A stretch of DNA of 64,000 bases from Terriglobus sp. TAA 43 (GCF_000800015.1 NZ_JUGR01000001.1:3286001-3350000), one strand, 5' to 3'. Positions 54,246-63,953 are shown, counted from the first letter of the stretch. The notes: a model not told the origin generated them from the sequence alone. Made by a program: numbers and translations.

Positions 54246-54929
54246 ATGTGGGTGAAAATCTGCGGGAATACGCGGCTGGAAGATTGTCAGCGCGCTGTTG
54301 ACCTTGGCGCGGATGCTCTGGGGTTCATCTTTGCGCACGGCAAGCGGCTGGTGACGGCGGAGGACGTGCGGACGATTACGTCGCAGCTGCCGGCACATGT
54401 GCCCACCTTCGGTGTGTTCACACAAAGTGATCCGGAGTTCATTCTGCACACGGCAGAAGTAGCGGGAATTTCAGGCATTCAGATGCATGGCGTTTTTGAT
54501 CCTTCGCTGGTGTCGGCCCTGCGTGTGCGTTTTCCGAAGGGCGATTCGCCACGGCTGATCCAGGTAGTGCATTGGGATGTGGATGAGGCTCTGGAACTGC
54601 AGCAGGCTCGGCTTCGTGGGGAACTGAACGCGCTGGCAGATACCGGCTTAGTGGATGCTGCATTGATGGACTCGCGCACGAAGCAGGGCAGTGGCGGAAC
54701 AGGCGTGATGTTTGATTGGGTCGCTGCCGCTGAAGTGGTTCGTGAGTCGCGTTTGCCGGTGATTGCAGCGGGTGGTTTGCGACCGGAGAACGTGGCGGAA
54801 GCTGTTCGTGTCCTCAAACCCTGGGGTGTGGATGTTTCCAGTGGTGTGGAAGCTTCGCCTGGCGTGAAGGATCACGCGCGGATGGAGCAGTTTATCCAGG
54901 CCGCGCGGAGCGGCTCCGCGGAAAGATAA
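54246..54929 (+). CDS. trpF: Phosphoribosylanthranilate isomerase
   Basis: A 227-residue barrel beginning MWVKICGNTRLEDC, with the catalytic Cys in KICGNT and the catalytic Asp in ALMDSRTKQGSGGTG. The phosphate-binding end reads VIAAGGLRPENVAEAV and WGVDVSSGVEASPGVKD. It rearranges N-phosphoribosyl anthranilate before TrpC acts. A hairpin follows the stop at 54938-54965 (AGGGCGAG/CTCGCCCT, not followed by a T-run). It lies in one unit with trpC, but trpB and trpA are separated from it by an unrelated minus-strand gene. Confidence 0.94.
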   Translation: MWVKICGNTRLEDCQRAVDLGADALGFIFAHGKRLVTAEDVRTITSQLPAHVPTFGVFTQSDPEFILHTAEVAGISGIQMHGVFDPSLVSALRVRFPKGDSPRLIQVVHWDVDEALELQQARLRGELNALADTGLVDAALMDSRTKQGSGGTGVMFDWVAAAEVVRESRLPVIAAGGLRPENVAEAVRVLKPWGVDVSSGVEASPGVKDHARMEQFIQAARSGSAER

Positions 54930-55030
54930 AAAGATAAAGGGCGAGCGGCCGTCGCCACTCGCCCTGCTTGTCCTCGCCAAAGGACAAAGTTGGACTTCAT
55001 ATTCGCTCTTTTCGGGAGCGAATACAAGTG

Positions 55031-55345
55031 TTATCTGGGTTCATCCGGATGCGCCGTCTCTTCGCGCTTCTCGATGGACTTATGCTTGCGTACTTTGTTG
55101 GCAACGACGCCACCGGTCGCGCCTACACCTGCTCCGACAACTGCCCCTACCGGGCCACCTACAAGTGCGCCTGTAGCTGCGCCACCCGCGGCACTGCCGC
55201 CAACGATCTTCGCCTTGTTGTGATGCTTCGCGTCGTGTTCTTCCACCTGGGCTTTGGCATCGGCATGAGATTCCTGCGCCATTACTGCAAAGGGAGCCAA
55301 CATTCCTGCCACTGCAATCGCTGCTGCCATTTTCTTCATGAACAT
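55031..55345 (-). CDS. Secreted glycine-zipper protein
   Basis: A 104-residue relative of the proteins at 16131 and 19297: signal peptide (MKKMAAAIAVAGMLAPFAVM), a His/Lys/Asp-rich stretch (EEHDAKHHNKAKIVGG) and a glycine zipper (GAATGALVGGPVGAVVGAG), then a basic tail. The role is unknown. It splits trpC-trpF from trpB and divides the aromatic cluster into two transcription units. Several ATG codons lie close together (55345, 55339); a GGGAGAG site fits 55345. Confidence 0.7.
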   Translation of the reverse strand: MFMKKMAAAIAVAGMLAPFAVMAQESHADAKAQVEEHDAKHHNKAKIVGGSAAGGAATGALVGGPVGAVVGAGVGATGGVVANKVRKHKSIEKREETAHPDEPR

Positions 55346-55464
55346 CGCATCTCTCCCGCGAGGCCGTTTGGGGGACCGGCCAACGCACGTGATGTGGATG
55401 GATGGGATCGCTGGCGGGAAGGTTTCCTTTTCAAACCGCGTAATTTCAGGTAGAGTTTTCCCTG

Positions 55465-55545
55465 ATGGTGCGTTCTGTCTATTTTTGGCGATTTACTTTC
55501 CGTTACGGGGCAACCCCCGCGGCGCCAATGGAACACGCTCTCTAA
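55465..55545 (+). CDS. Aromatic-rich leader peptide upstream of trpB
   Basis: A 26-codon frame (ATG 55465, TAA 55543-55545). Codons 6-14 (55480-55506) read Tyr-Phe-Trp-Arg-Phe-Thr-Phe-Arg-Tyr, that is six aromatic residues in nine, covering all three aromatic amino acids. The rest contains Gly, Ala, Thr and Pro. An AGGTAGAG sequence is 13 bases upstream, so translation is plausible but not strong. It is placed 51 bases before a terminator hairpin and 119 bases before trpB, as expected for an attenuation leader. The downstream operon makes Trp, Phe and Tyr, which matches the amino acids tested by the peptide. Confidence 0.5.
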   Translation: MVRSVYFWRFTFRYGATPAAPMEHAL

Positions 55546-55632
55546 GCAATCGCTGCCAAGACAGGGCAGCAGAGTAAGAGACAAAGATTCCCGGAGCCGC
55601 GGACCCACTAGGGCCGCGGTTTTTAGTTTTTG
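55517..55632 (+). promoter_or_regulatory. Putative transcription attenuator before trpB
   Basis: Terminator: CCGCGG (55597-55602), one bulged A, CCC (55604-55606), a four-base loop, GGG (55611-55613) and CCGCGG (55614-55619), then TTTTTAGTTTTT. Antiterminator: CCGCGGC at 55517-55523, inside the leader frame ten codons after the aromatic run, pairs exactly with GCCGCGG at 55596-55602, the 5' arm of the terminator; two more pairs (55525-55526 with 55593-55594) extend it past one mismatch. A third hairpin (GCTGCC at 55552, GGCAGC at 55565) lies between them. A ribosome stalled on the aromatic codons would leave 55517-55523 free to stop the terminator from forming; a ribosome reaching the stop would cover it. 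Confidence 0.55.
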
Positions 55633-55664
55633 AACGCAGAACAGACGTAGAGGGACAGCAAGAG

Positions 55665-56900
55665 ATGCCAGTTGTGGAATCGACAACGGAAGTAAGCCGC
55701 TCGCTGGGCGCGGGGCGCTTTGGCGCGTACGGCGGCCGCTATGTGCCGGAGACGCTGATGGCGGCGCTGCTGGAACTGGAACGGGCCTACGTGGAGGCGC
55801 GCGACGACGCAGAGTTTCAGGCAGAGCTTGCAGACCTGCTAAAGCATTACGTGGGACGCCCCACACCGCTGTATTACGCAAAGCGTTTGAGCCAGGAGCT
55901 TGGCGGGGCGCAGATCTATCTGAAGCGTGAAGACCTGCTGCATACCGGTGCACACAAGATCAACAATGCGCTGGGACAGGGCCTGTTAGCGAAGCGGATG
56001 GGCAAGAAGCGCATCATCGCGGAAACGGGCGCGGGGCAGCATGGCGTTGCGACGGCTACAGTCTGCGCGTTGCTTGGCCTTGATTGCGTGATCTACATGG
56101 GCGAAGAGGACATGCGTCGGCAGGACCTGAATGTACTGCGAATGCGTCTTCTGGGCGCTGAAGTGCGCGGCGTGTCCGCTGGTTCGGCCACGCTGAAAGA
56201 TGCCATCAACGAAGCGATGCGTGACTGGGTCACGAACGTCCGGGACACGTTTTACATCCTGGGTTCGGCGCTTGGATCGCATCCGTATCCGACGATGGTG
56301 CGCGACTTCCATCGCGTGATCAGCAAGGAAGCGAAGCAGCAGTTTGCCGAGCAGGTGGGCCGTAATCCCGATGTGGTGATTGCGTGCGTGGGCGGCGGAT
56401 CAAATGCAATCGGTGCGTTCTACGAGTTCATACCGGATGCGAATGTTCGCCTGATTGGTGTTGAGGCTGGCGGTCGCGGTACGGCGCTTGGAGAGCATGC
56501 TGCGCGTTTCAGCGGCGGTTTTCCCGGTGTGCTGCAGGGCACGTACAGCTACGTATTGCAGGACGATGCGGGGCAGGTGGCTTCCACGCATTCAGTGAGT
56601 GCAGGCCTAGACTATGCCAGCGTTGGCCCGGAACATGCCATGCTGCATGACCAGAAGCGCGCGGAGTATGTCAGCGCTACAGATGATGAAGCCCTGCACG
56701 CGGTGAAGGTGCTGGCGCAGACCGAGGGTATTCTGCCTGCGTTGGAGTCTGCACATGCTGTCGCACATGCGATCAAAGTCGCGCCAACCTTGGGTAAAGA
56801 CAAGATCATCATGATTAACGTGAGTGGTCGCGGCGACAAGGACATGGGCATTTTGGCGAAAGAGATGCAACTGCGCGGAGCTGAAGGGAAGGGTTTGTAA
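55665..56900 (+). CDS. trpB: Tryptophan synthase beta subunit
   Basis: A 411-residue PLP enzyme that joins indole to serine. It contains the PLP-lysine motif [13 protein letters not shown], the early [16 protein letters not shown], the phosphate-binding [12 protein letters not shown] and the C-terminal [13 protein letters not shown]. It forms the alpha2-beta2 complex with TrpA. The start is ATG 55665 after an AGGGACAG site. It is the first structural gene after the attenuator, and trpA follows without any gap. Confidence 0.97.
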   Translation: MPVVESTTEVSRSLGAGRFGAYGGRYVPETLMAALLELERAYVEARDDAEFQAELADLLKHYVGRPTPLYYAKRLSQELGGAQIYLKREDLLHTGAHKINNALGQGLLAKRMGKKRIIAETGAGQHGVATATVCALLGLDCVIYMGEEDMRRQDLNVLRMRLLGAEVRGVSAGSATLKDAINEAMRDWVTNVRDTFYILGSALGSHPYPTMVRDFHRVISKEAKQQFAEQVGRNPDVVIACVGGGSNAIGAFYEFIPDANVRLIGVEAGGRGTALGEHAARFSGGFPGVLQGTYSYVLQDDAGQVASTHSVSAGLDYASVGPEHAMLHDQKRAEYVSATDDEALHAVKVLAQTEGILPALESAHAVAHAIKVAPTLGKDKIIMINVSGRGDKDMGILAKEMQLRGAEGKGL

Positions 56901-57662
56901 GTGGCGATTGATTTCTCGAACAAGCCTGGACTGGTTGTCTATCTGACTGCAGGTGATCCATCTCTTGATGCGACCTATGACATTGCTCTTGCAGCGATCG
57001 ACAACGGTGCGCAGGTGCTGGAGCTGGGTGTGCCGTTCAGCGATCCTCTGGCCGATGGGCCGGTAATTCAGCGAGCCAGTGAGCGCGCCGTGGCTCGTGG
57101 CGTGCGTTTGAGCGATGTACTGGCGTTGGCGAAGAAGATTCGTGAAGCAAGGCCGCAGGCGGGCATCATCCTGTTTAGCTATCTGAATCCGGTGGTTCGC
57201 ATGGGCCTACCGGACTTCTGCAAGGCCGCGAAGGACGCGGGTGCTGACGGCGTTCTGCTGACGGACATGATTGTTGAGGAAGCAGGCGAATATCTGGCGG
57301 AGATGGCCAAGAATGATCTGGCGCCGGTGTTCCTGGCTGCGCCCACCTCTCCGGACGAGCGTTTGAAGGCCATCGCGGAGCATAGCAAGGGCTTCGTTTA
57401 TGCCATTTCGCGGGTAGGCATTACGGGGACCCAGGCGCAGGTTGCCTCCGACGCGGAGTCGCTGGTGGCGCGGTTGAAGCAATTCGCGAAGATTCCGGTG
57501 GCGGTGGGTTTTGGCATCTCCACGGCGGAGCATGTACGCTCGGTGAGCGAATTTGCGGATGCGGCGATTGTCGGCAGCGCAATTGTGAAGTTGATCGAAG
57601 ACAGCAAGGCCGGTGAAGAGGCCACAAATGTTGGGAAATTCGTGAAGTCTTTGCGGTCGTAG
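56901..57662 (+). CDS. trpA: Tryptophan synthase alpha subunit
   Basis: A 253-residue TIM barrel that splits indole-3-glycerol phosphate. Catalytic Glu is in VLELGVPFSDPLADGPVIQ, with the Asp in DGVLLTDMIVEEA. The phosphate site VGFGISTAEHV is intact. The GTG start at 56901 directly follows the trpB stop, so translation is coupled. The last residues are a short basic tail. Confidence 0.95.
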   Translation: MAIDFSNKPGLVVYLTAGDPSLDATYDIALAAIDNGAQVLELGVPFSDPLADGPVIQRASERAVARGVRLSDVLALAKKIREARPQAGIILFSYLNPVVRMGLPDFCKAAKDAGADGVLLTDMIVEEAGEYLAEMAKNDLAPVFLAAPTSPDERLKAIAEHSKGFVYAISRVGITGTQAQVASDAESLVARLKQFAKIPVAVGFGISTAEHVRSVSEFADAAIVGSAIVKLIEDSKAGEEATNVGKFVKSLRS

Positions 57663-57714
57663 AAGCGGCCGCGCCGGATAATAGAACACAAGACCAAAAG
57701 AGCAGAGGGTAACG

Positions 57715-57978
57715 ATGGAGATTGCAGACTGGCGGCAGAAGATCGACGGTATCGACGAGCAGATCGTCAAGCTCCTGTGCGAGCGCGCAGCGGCAGCCGC
57801 AGCCATTGGCGAGTTGAAGTCGCATAGCGGCAGCAACATCTACGAGCCAGAGCGCGAACAGGCCGTTCTGGCACACGTCGCCGCAAGCAACACGGGCGAG
57901 ATTCCGCAGGCCGAACTGGCCGATATTTACGAACGCATCATGGACGTGATGCGTGGCTTGCAGCGCAAGAAGGCGTAA
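57715..57978 (+). CDS. Chorismate mutase (AroQ type, stand-alone)
   Basis: An 87-residue chorismate mutase of the all-helical AroQ class. Typical features are WRQKIDGIDEQIVKLLCER (first helix, catalytic Arg), the Lys in IGELK, and YEPEREQAVLAHV. It turns chorismate to prephenate for Phe and Tyr. It is not fused to prephenate dehydratase or DAHP synthase. It follows trpA by 52 bases; AGAGGGTAACG precedes the ATG. The same transcript therefore serves Trp, Phe and Tyr branches. Confidence 0.93.
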   Translation: MEIADWRQKIDGIDEQIVKLLCERAAAAAAIGELKSHSGSNIYEPEREQAVLAHVAASNTGEIPQAELADIYERIMDVMRGLQRKKA

Positions 57979-58048
57979 GCCAAAAGTTAGTGAAGAAAAC
58001 GAACGATTCTGCCGTGAGAGCCGGCAGGGAAGCGAAGGAACAGCAGCG

Positions 58049-59068
58049 ATGATCGTGGTGATGCAGGGAACCGCCAGCAGGGAGCAGATCCAGGCGGTAA
58101 TTGAGCAGATGGTGGAGCTCGGCTTCAATGTGCACCGCACCAGCGGTGAAGGTCAGATGATCCTGGCGGGCGTGGGTACGCCGGCAGCTTTTGATGTGGC
58201 GGAGTTTCAGGTACTCGCCGGTGTGCAGACGGCGTATCGCATCTCATCGCCGTACAAACTGGCTGGTCGCGGCTTCCGTCCCGAGGGAACGGTCATCACC
58301 TTCCCCAACGGCGTGAAGGTGGGCGGCGAAAACGTAACCATCATGGCGGGGCCTTGCTCTGTGGAATCGCGTGAGCAGATTCGCCTATCCGCGCAGCAGG
58401 TGAAGGCCGCGGGTGGTCAGTTCCTGCGTGGTGGCGCATACAAGCCGCGTTCTTCGCCGTACAGCTTCCAGGGCATGGGTGTGGAAGGTCTGAAGCTTCT
58501 CCGCGAAGTGGGCGATGAGACTGGCCTGCTGGTCATCACGGAAGTGATGGAGATTTCGCAGATTGAAGTGATGCTGCCGTACATCGACTGCTTCCAGGTG
58601 GGCGCGCGCAATATGCAGAACTTCAACCTGCTGCGTGAACTAGGCCACGTACGCAAGCCGGTGCTGCTGAAGCGCGGCATCGCGGCGACGATTGAAGAGG
58701 TTCTGCTGTCGGCTGAGTACATCCTGTCTGGTGGCAACTATGACCTGATGCTTTGCGAGCGTGGCATCCGCACCTTTGAGACGTTCACGCGCAACACGAT
58801 GGACATCTCGGCTATCCCGGTGCTGAAGTCGTTGACACACCTGCCGGTATTCGGCGATCCGTCGCACGGCGTGGGCAAGCGCGAGTTCGTACCGCCCATG
58901 GCGCTGGCTTCGGTTGCTGCCGGTGCAGACGGTTTGCTGATGGAGATGCACCCGAACCCCGAAAAGGCTATGAGCGATGGCGCTCAGTCGCTGTTCCCGG
59001 AGCAACTGGAAAAGCTGGTGGAACAGCTTCGTCAGCTTGCGCCGATCGTGGGACGCACGGTCGCGTAA
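58049..59068 (+). CDS. aroF: 3-deoxy-7-phosphoheptulonate synthase (DAHP synthase, AroF-type)
   Basis: A 339-residue type I-beta DAHP synthase, the first step of the shikimate pathway. Residues 1 to about 70 form a ferredoxin-like regulatory domain ([20 protein letters not shown]), then the barrel starts with [16 protein letters not shown] and contains [45 protein letters not shown] and [11 protein letters not shown], with conserved metal and PEP ligands. AAGGAAC lies upstream of ATG 58049; the frame extends upstream to 57953 but overlaps the mutase gene. The N-terminal domain may bind an aromatic amino acid for feedback control, as in Thermotoga. Confidence 0.94.
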   Translation: MIVVMQGTASREQIQAVIEQMVELGFNVHRTSGEGQMILAGVGTPAAFDVAEFQVLAGVQTAYRISSPYKLAGRGFRPEGTVITFPNGVKVGGENVTIMAGPCSVESREQIRLSAQQVKAAGGQFLRGGAYKPRSSPYSFQGMGVEGLKLLREVGDETGLLVITEVMEISQIEVMLPYIDCFQVGARNMQNFNLLRELGHVRKPVLLKRGIAATIEEVLLSAEYILSGGNYDLMLCERGIRTFETFTRNTMDISAIPVLKSLTHLPVFGDPSHGVGKREFVPPMALASVAAGADGLLMEMHPNPEKAMSDGAQSLFPEQLEKLVEQLRQLAPIVGRTVA

Positions 59069-59088
59069 TCCATCGCGCCAGTATGTGC

Positions 59089-59120
59089 AAAGGCCGTGCT
59101 CTTCGGGGCACGGCTTTTGT
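59089..59120 (+). terminator. Terminator after aroF
   Basis: GCCGTGC (59093-59099) and GCACGGC (59108-59114) with an eight-base loop, followed by TTTTGTTC. Some transcription may stop here before the next two genes, which could also have their own promoter. Confidence 0.7.
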
Positions 59121-59171
59121 TCATTGCATGGAACGACGCGCTACACTCAAAACCAACAGGAGACAGCAGTC

Positions 59172-59855
59172 GTGAGTGAGTGGGTAAAGCTGACCGCATC
59201 CGATGGAGTGGAACTGAGCGCGTACGTGTCGCGTCCTGCAGGCGAGCCGAAGGGCGCGCTGGTGGTGGTGCAAGAGATCTTTGGCATCAACGATCACATC
59301 CGCGCGGTAACGGATGAGTGGGCAGCCGAGGGATATATGAGCATTGCGCCCGCCATCTTTGACCGCATTGAGAAGGATGTATTTCTCAACTATGACGAAG
59401 CAGGTTGGGCGAAGGCAGGCCCGCTTTACCAGAAGCTTGATGTGGCGAAATCTCTGCTGGATGTAGAGGCGGCAGTGGCTTGGCTGCGTACCCAGGCGGA
59501 TGTGAAGGTGGGCGTTGTGGGTTACTGCTACGGCGGATCAATGGCCTGGGTTACATCGTGCCGGTCGAAGATTGATGCGGCAGTGGGTTATTACGGCGGC
59601 CTTATTCCGAGCCTGGTGCAGGAGACGCCGCGCAATCCCATCATGCTGCACTTTGGGGGTGCGGACACGCATATCCCCGCAGAGGCGATTGCAAAGATTC
59701 AACTGGCGCATCCAGAAGTGCCGGTGTTCTTGTATCCCGGTGCGGGCCATGCGTTCAATCGGAAGCCCGATCCGAACAGCTACGTGGCGGATGCCGCGGA
59801 TTTGGCGAAGCGCCGCTCTGTACTCTTCTTTGACGAGCACCTTGCGGCAAAATGA
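59172..59855 (+). CDS. Dienelactone hydrolase-family protein
   Basis: A 227-residue alpha/beta hydrolase. The nucleophile is the Cys in VVGYCYGGSMAW, a hallmark of dienelactone hydrolases, with Asp in FGGADTHIPAE and His in GAGHAFNRK. It begins KLTASDGVELSAYVSRP and includes GALVVVQEIFGINDHI. The start is GTG at 59172 after AGGAGACAGCAGTC. Its stop overlaps the tyrA start by four bases (ATGA), so the two are translated together. A role in aromatic metabolism is not known; opening of a lactone is possible. Confidence 0.88.
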   Translation: MSEWVKLTASDGVELSAYVSRPAGEPKGALVVVQEIFGINDHIRAVTDEWAAEGYMSIAPAIFDRIEKDVFLNYDEAGWAKAGPLYQKLDVAKSLLDVEAAVAWLRTQADVKVGVVGYCYGGSMAWVTSCRSKIDAAVGYYGGLIPSLVQETPRNPIMLHFGGADTHIPAEAIAKIQLAHPEVPVFLYPGAGHAFNRKPDPNSYVADAADLAKRRSVLFFDEHLAAK

Positions 59856-60691
59856 AATCGGTTCTCATCATCGGCACAGGGCTCATCGGTGCATCGGTGG
59901 GCCTTGCGCTGCGTAATGCTGGATTTGCCGGTTCCATCACAGGCATTGATGCCAGTGGGGACGAGCTGAAGGCTGCAGAGGCCTCTGGTGCGATTGATCG
60001 CGCGGCGCGTTCTGCAGAGGAGCATCGTTCGGCAATTGCTGCGTCTGATGTGATTGTTTTGGCTGTTCCGGTGATGGCGATTCTGCAGTGGATGCAGGGC
60101 ATCGCGCCTCAATTGCGACCGGGCCAGTTGGTGACGGACGCGGGCTCCACCAAGAGCGAGATCGTGCGCGCGGCAGAACGACTTATGCCTGAGACCTTCC
60201 TTCCCGGGCATCCTATGGCAGGCAAGGAGAGCTGCGGCGCGACGTTGGCGGAGGCCTCGCTTTTTCGTGGAGCGACGTGGATTTTCACTCCCATGCATGA
60301 GACCACTGCCATTGAAGCTGAGTGGCGCGGATGGGTGGAGAAGTTTGGCGCGAAGCTGCTGGACATGGATGCCGCACGGCACGACGAAATTTGCGCGTGG
60401 GTAAGCCACATGCCGCAGATGGTGTCCACGGCGATGTCGGCCATGTTGGAAGACAAGTTTGGCGATTCTCCAGAATTGCGGGCCATTGGCGGCCGCGCTC
60501 TCCGTGAGATGACGCGGCTCGGCAGTAGCCCGTTCAGCATGTGGCGTGACATTGCCCACACGAATCAGGAGAACATCGCCGAGACGTTGTTGACGCTGGA
60601 GCAGCGACTGCAACACCTGCGCGAGAACCTGAAGACGCCGGAACTGCGCGAAGAGTTCGGGCGCGCCAACGCATTTCGCCGGCAGCTTTAG
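59852..60691 (+). CDS. tyrA: Prephenate/arogenate dehydrogenase
   Basis: A 279-residue NAD(P)-dependent dehydrogenase that makes 4-hydroxyphenylpyruvate (or tyrosine from arogenate). The dinucleotide motif is [15 protein letters not shown], the loop reads [10 protein letters not shown] (conserved His), and [17 protein letters not shown] plus the Arg in [17 protein letters not shown] complete the active site. There is no fused chorismate mutase or ACT domain, so it is a minimal TyrA. ATG 59852 overlaps the hydrolase stop. It is the last clear aromatic gene in the cluster. Confidence 0.92.
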   Translation: MKSVLIIGTGLIGASVGLALRNAGFAGSITGIDASGDELKAAEASGAIDRAARSAEEHRSAIAASDVIVLAVPVMAILQWMQGIAPQLRPGQLVTDAGSTKSEIVRAAERLMPETFLPGHPMAGKESCGATLAEASLFRGATWIFTPMHETTAIEAEWRGWVEKFGAKLLDMDAARHDEICAWVSHMPQMVSTAMSAMLEDKFGDSPELRAIGGRALREMTRLGSSPFSMWRDIAHTNQENIAETLLTLEQRLQHLRENLKTPELREEFGRANAFRRQL

Positions 60692-60764
60692 AAGGATATT
60701 GCCAAGCGATTCGTGCAGACGGAGTAGTCGGTTTGCGGGTGCGACTCTATACTGTCAGGAACTC

Positions 60765-62222
60765 ATGGACAATCCCGCGCTTCATAAGCCCAATCTGGAC
60801 GGATATCTGCTGGATAATGCGTACGACGAAATGTTCGCCGCACCGGGCGAATTGCGGTCGCACTACCAGGTGTTGATGGAGCAATTCTCCTCGTTGCCCC
60901 GGGCCGAGGTGGAACGGCGCAAACAGGCTGCGGATCTTTCGTTTCTAAACCAAGGCATCACCTTTACGGTGTATGGCCGTGACGAAGGCACAGAGAAGAT
61001 CTTTCCCTACGATTTGCTTCCGCGCATGATTACCGCGGCGGAGTGGGCCGTGGTGGAACGCGGGCTTACGCAGCGCATCACCGCGTTGAACCTATTTCTG
61101 AAGGACATCTATAACGAAGGCCGCATCCTGTCTGACGGTGTGGTTCCGCGCGAGATTGTGTACAGCTGCAAGCAGTTTCGTCGGCACATGATTGGTTTGC
61201 AGGTGCCGCGGAATGTCTATATCTCTGTTACTGGCACGGACCTAATTCGCCTGGAGAATGGTGAGTTTGTCGTGCTGGAGGACAATCTTCGTGTGCCTTC
61301 CGGTGTCAGTTACATGCTGACGAATCGGCGCGTCATGAAGCGCATCTTCCCGGTGATGTTTCGCCGCTATAACGTGCGGCCCATCGAGCAATACACGCAA
61401 TTGTTGCTGAGCACACTGCGTTCGCTTGCTCCGGAAGGCCGGCCGGAGCCGAACATTGTTCTGCTTACTCCTGGTGTATTCAACTCGGCGTATTACGAGC
61501 ATGCTTACCTCGCGCGTCAGATGGGCATTGAACTTGTGGAAGGACGCGATCTGACCACGCATGACAACGTGGTGTACATGCGCACCACCAGCGGGTTGCG
61601 CCGAGTGGATGTGATCTACCGTCGTGTGGACGATGACTTCATTGATCCCATGAGCTTTCGTCCGGATTCCATGCTTGGTGTCGCAGGGCTATTCAACGCG
61701 TATCGTGCGGGCAATGTCACGTTGACGAATGCGTTTGGTACAGGTGTGGCAGATGACAAGGCGATGTATGCGTATGTGCCGGATATCATCCGTTACTACC
61801 TGTCAGAAGAGCCGGTGTTGAAGAACGTGGAAACGTACCTTTGTGCACGCGATTCTGAACGCTCCCATGTGTTGGCTAATCTCGACAAGATGGTGGTGAA
61901 GGCTGTCGGTGAGAGCGGCGGCTATGGCATGTTGATTGGGCCGCAAAGCACGAAGGAGCAACGCGAAGAGTTTGCACGAAAGATTCAGGCTGATCCGCGC
62001 AACTACATTGCTCAGCCCACCATTACCTTCAGTCGTGCGCCTTGCCTGTTTGGCGAAGGATTTGAACCCCGTCACGTGGATCTTCGTCCCTATGTCCTGT
62101 ATGGCGATAAGGTCCGCATTGTTCCCGGCGGATTAACGCGCGTGGCACTGAAGAAAGGTTCGCTGGTGGTGAATAGCAGCCAGGGCGGCGGCAGCAAAGA
62201 CACCTGGGTATTGAGCCAGTAA
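60765..62222 (+). CDS. Circularly permuted ATP-grasp type 2 protein
   Basis: A 485-residue protein of the DUF404/DUF407 circularly permuted ATP-grasp family. Motifs seen are [35 protein letters not shown] (nucleotide-binding Glu/Asp residues), [36 protein letters not shown] and [15 protein letters not shown]. The family probably joins amino acids or modifies peptides, and often lies with alpha-E and transglutaminase genes, but here the next gene is a porin. Its ATG (60765) follows CAGGAACTC. It is 73 bases after tyrA and may be in the same operon. Confidence 0.88.
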   Translation: MDNPALHKPNLDGYLLDNAYDEMFAAPGELRSHYQVLMEQFSSLPRAEVERRKQAADLSFLNQGITFTVYGRDEGTEKIFPYDLLPRMITAAEWAVVERGLTQRITALNLFLKDIYNEGRILSDGVVPREIVYSCKQFRRHMIGLQVPRNVYISVTGTDLIRLENGEFVVLEDNLRVPSGVSYMLTNRRVMKRIFPVMFRRYNVRPIEQYTQLLLSTLRSLAPEGRPEPNIVLLTPGVFNSAYYEHAYLARQMGIELVEGRDLTTHDNVVYMRTTSGLRRVDVIYRRVDDDFIDPMSFRPDSMLGVAGLFNAYRAGNVTLTNAFGTGVADDKAMYAYVPDIIRYYLSEEPVLKNVETYLCARDSERSHVLANLDKMVVKAVGESGGYGMLIGPQSTKEQREEFARKIQADPRNYIAQPTITFSRAPCLFGEGFEPRHVDLRPYVLYGDKVRIVPGGLTRVALKKGSLVVNSSQGGGSKDTWVLSQ

Positions 62223-62537
62223 TAAAGACATTTTCATAAAACAAGAGGCCCACACCGGGCCTTTTGTTGTGTTGCAAACTTACGACTTCTTTATGCCGGA
62301 TACGGCGGTACCCGTGACACAATGGCGGAGGCGCAACTGCGCAGGGGATTTATCAATGACCGTTACAGTTCAGGAGCCTCCGAGTACGGACGGCCGGCTG
62401 CTGTGACGATGCGGATGTAACTGGACTTCGCTTCGTCATGGTTTTCAAGAAACATGACAAGCGTCGTTGCAGCGCCACTCTTTTTCGAAGGTCGCTTCGA
62501 ACGCATGCTTATCGCGCGTGACGAAAGAAGTTTCGAA
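62223..62537. other. Intergenic region with terminator and short leader-like frame
   Basis: An intrinsic terminator for the ATP-grasp gene is at 62240-62268 (AACAAGAGGCCC / GGGCCTTTTGTT). Beyond it is a 16-codon frame (62356-62406) with AGGGG eight bases before its ATG; it has no recognisable sense and could be a leader or a chance frame. No other feature was found in the remainder. Confidence 0.6.
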
Positions 62538-63953
62538 ATGATCTCCATGTTCCTCGTCTCACGGCTCTTTGCCGCCTCCCTACTTTGTGGCTCGTTTAGC
62601 CTGGAAGCGCAGACTGCGGATGTGCCGCAGGCGCCTTCGCCTTCCCCGACGATTTTCCCGCATTCTGACAATGCTCCGTGGTTTGTTGCAGGGCAGTTCA
62701 ACACCATCCTGCAAGGACATCCTGTGTTTCATTCGCCATACGAAGGCACAAATAGCTTGCGGTCGCGGGGCGAGTACAAAGTCTCCATGGTGGGTACGCT
62801 TTATCTGGGGCTGCAGCCCTGGCAAATGCTGGGAAATCACGGAACATCTGCAAAACGATATAACACCGACGTCATTCTAGATGTGGAATCGGCCGGTGGA
62901 CGCGGAATCAGTCAGGCGTTGGGCCTTGCCGGCTTTACGAATCTGGATGTCGTGCGCAATCCAAACCTGGGATCGAAGCCGTACATCGCACGAGTTGGGA
63001 TACACCAGACCGTTGGCTTTACAAACGAGATGACGGAGAACCAGCGCGGACCGTATGCATTGGCCACTGAGGTTCCAGTGAGACGGCTGGAACTGCGTGT
63101 CGGAAAAATGTCGTCCCCGGATGTGTTCGATATCAATAGCGTGCTGAGCGACAGCCATCTGCAGTTCACGAACTGGAGTATTGATAACAACGGTGCGTGG
63201 GATTATGCCGCGGATACGCGTGGATACACCTATGGCGCGGTGGCGGAGTACCAGGATCGCGATTGGGCTGTGCGGTACGGGCTGATGTTGATGCCTACGG
63301 TTGCCAATGGCATTGATCTGGATTGGAGTATCAAACGCAGCCGTGGTCAGAACATGGAAGCAGAACTACGCCATGGATGGTTGCCGGGGCATGAAGGTGT
63401 GCAGCGCGTACTGGCCTTTGTGAACAATGCGCACATGGGAAGCTATCGTGAGGCGATTGCAGCCTTTCATGACGGTACGGACAGCACACCCGACATCACG
63501 AAGCATGAGCATTTTAGTGCCGTGAAGTATGGCTTTGGATACAACTTTGAGCAATCGATCACGAGCAATCTCACGATCGCGGGACGCTTTGGCTGGAATG
63601 ATGGCGCGACGGAGTCCTACGCCTACACCGAGATTGAGCAGACGGTTACGCTGGGCGGAAGTTACACCGGAAATCAGTGGGGACGTCCCCTCGACAAAGC
63701 GGGACTTGCGTTCAGTTCCAACGCGATCAAGCGCGATCATCAGCAGTATCTGGCTGCTGGCGGCCTGGGGTTCATTCTGGGGGACGGAGCGCTGCGTTAC
63801 GGCCGAGAGAACATCGTCGAGGCTTACTACAACGCGCATGCGTGGCGTGGTCTGTACTTTGCGCCAGGGCTCTCCCATATCAATAATCCGGGATACAACC
63901 GCGATCGTGGACCCGTCTGGGTACCATCGCTCCGCGCGCATGTTGACTTTTAG
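62538..63953 (+). CDS. OprB-like carbohydrate porin
   Basis: A 471-residue outer-membrane protein with a signal peptide (MFLVSRLFAASLLCGSFSLE region). The body has the OprB pattern: AGQFNTILQGHPVFHSPYEG, LELRVGKMSSPDVFDINSVL, GAWDYAADTRGYTYGAVAEY, and ends in LRAHVDF with a C-terminal Phe. It would let sugars cross the outer membrane. Several glycine-rich turns and a long strand set of about sixteen segments fit a porin. ATG at 62538 and 62547 are both possible; GAAAGAAG lies before the first. It lies downstream of the ATP-grasp gene and ends 47 bases before the window edge. Confidence 0.82.
   Translation: MISMFLVSRLFAASLLCGSFSLEAQTADVPQAPSPSPTIFPHSDNAPWFVAGQFNTILQGHPVFHSPYEGTNSLRSRGEYKVSMVGTLYLGLQPWQMLGNHGTSAKRYNTDVILDVESAGGRGISQALGLAGFTNLDVVRNPNLGSKPYIARVGIHQTVGFTNEMTENQRGPYALATEVPVRRLELRVGKMSSPDVFDINSVLSDSHLQFTNWSIDNNGAWDYAADTRGYTYGAVAEYQDRDWAVRYGLMLMPTVANGIDLDWSIKRSRGQNMEAELRHGWLPGHEGVQRVLAFVNNAHMGSYREAIAAFHDGTDSTPDITKHEHFSAVKYGFGYNFEQSITSNLTIAGRFGWNDGATESYAYTEIEQTVTLGGSYTGNQWGRPLDKAGLAFSSNAIKRDHQQYLAAGGLGFILGDGALRYGRENIVEAYYNAHAWRGLYFAPGLSHINNPGYNRDRGPVWVPSLRAHVDF

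Noticed and set aside
62356-62406. 16-codon leader-like frame before the porin
   Set aside because: It has a fair ribosome site, but the sequence has no biased codons and no terminator or alternative structure follows, so attenuation is not supported.
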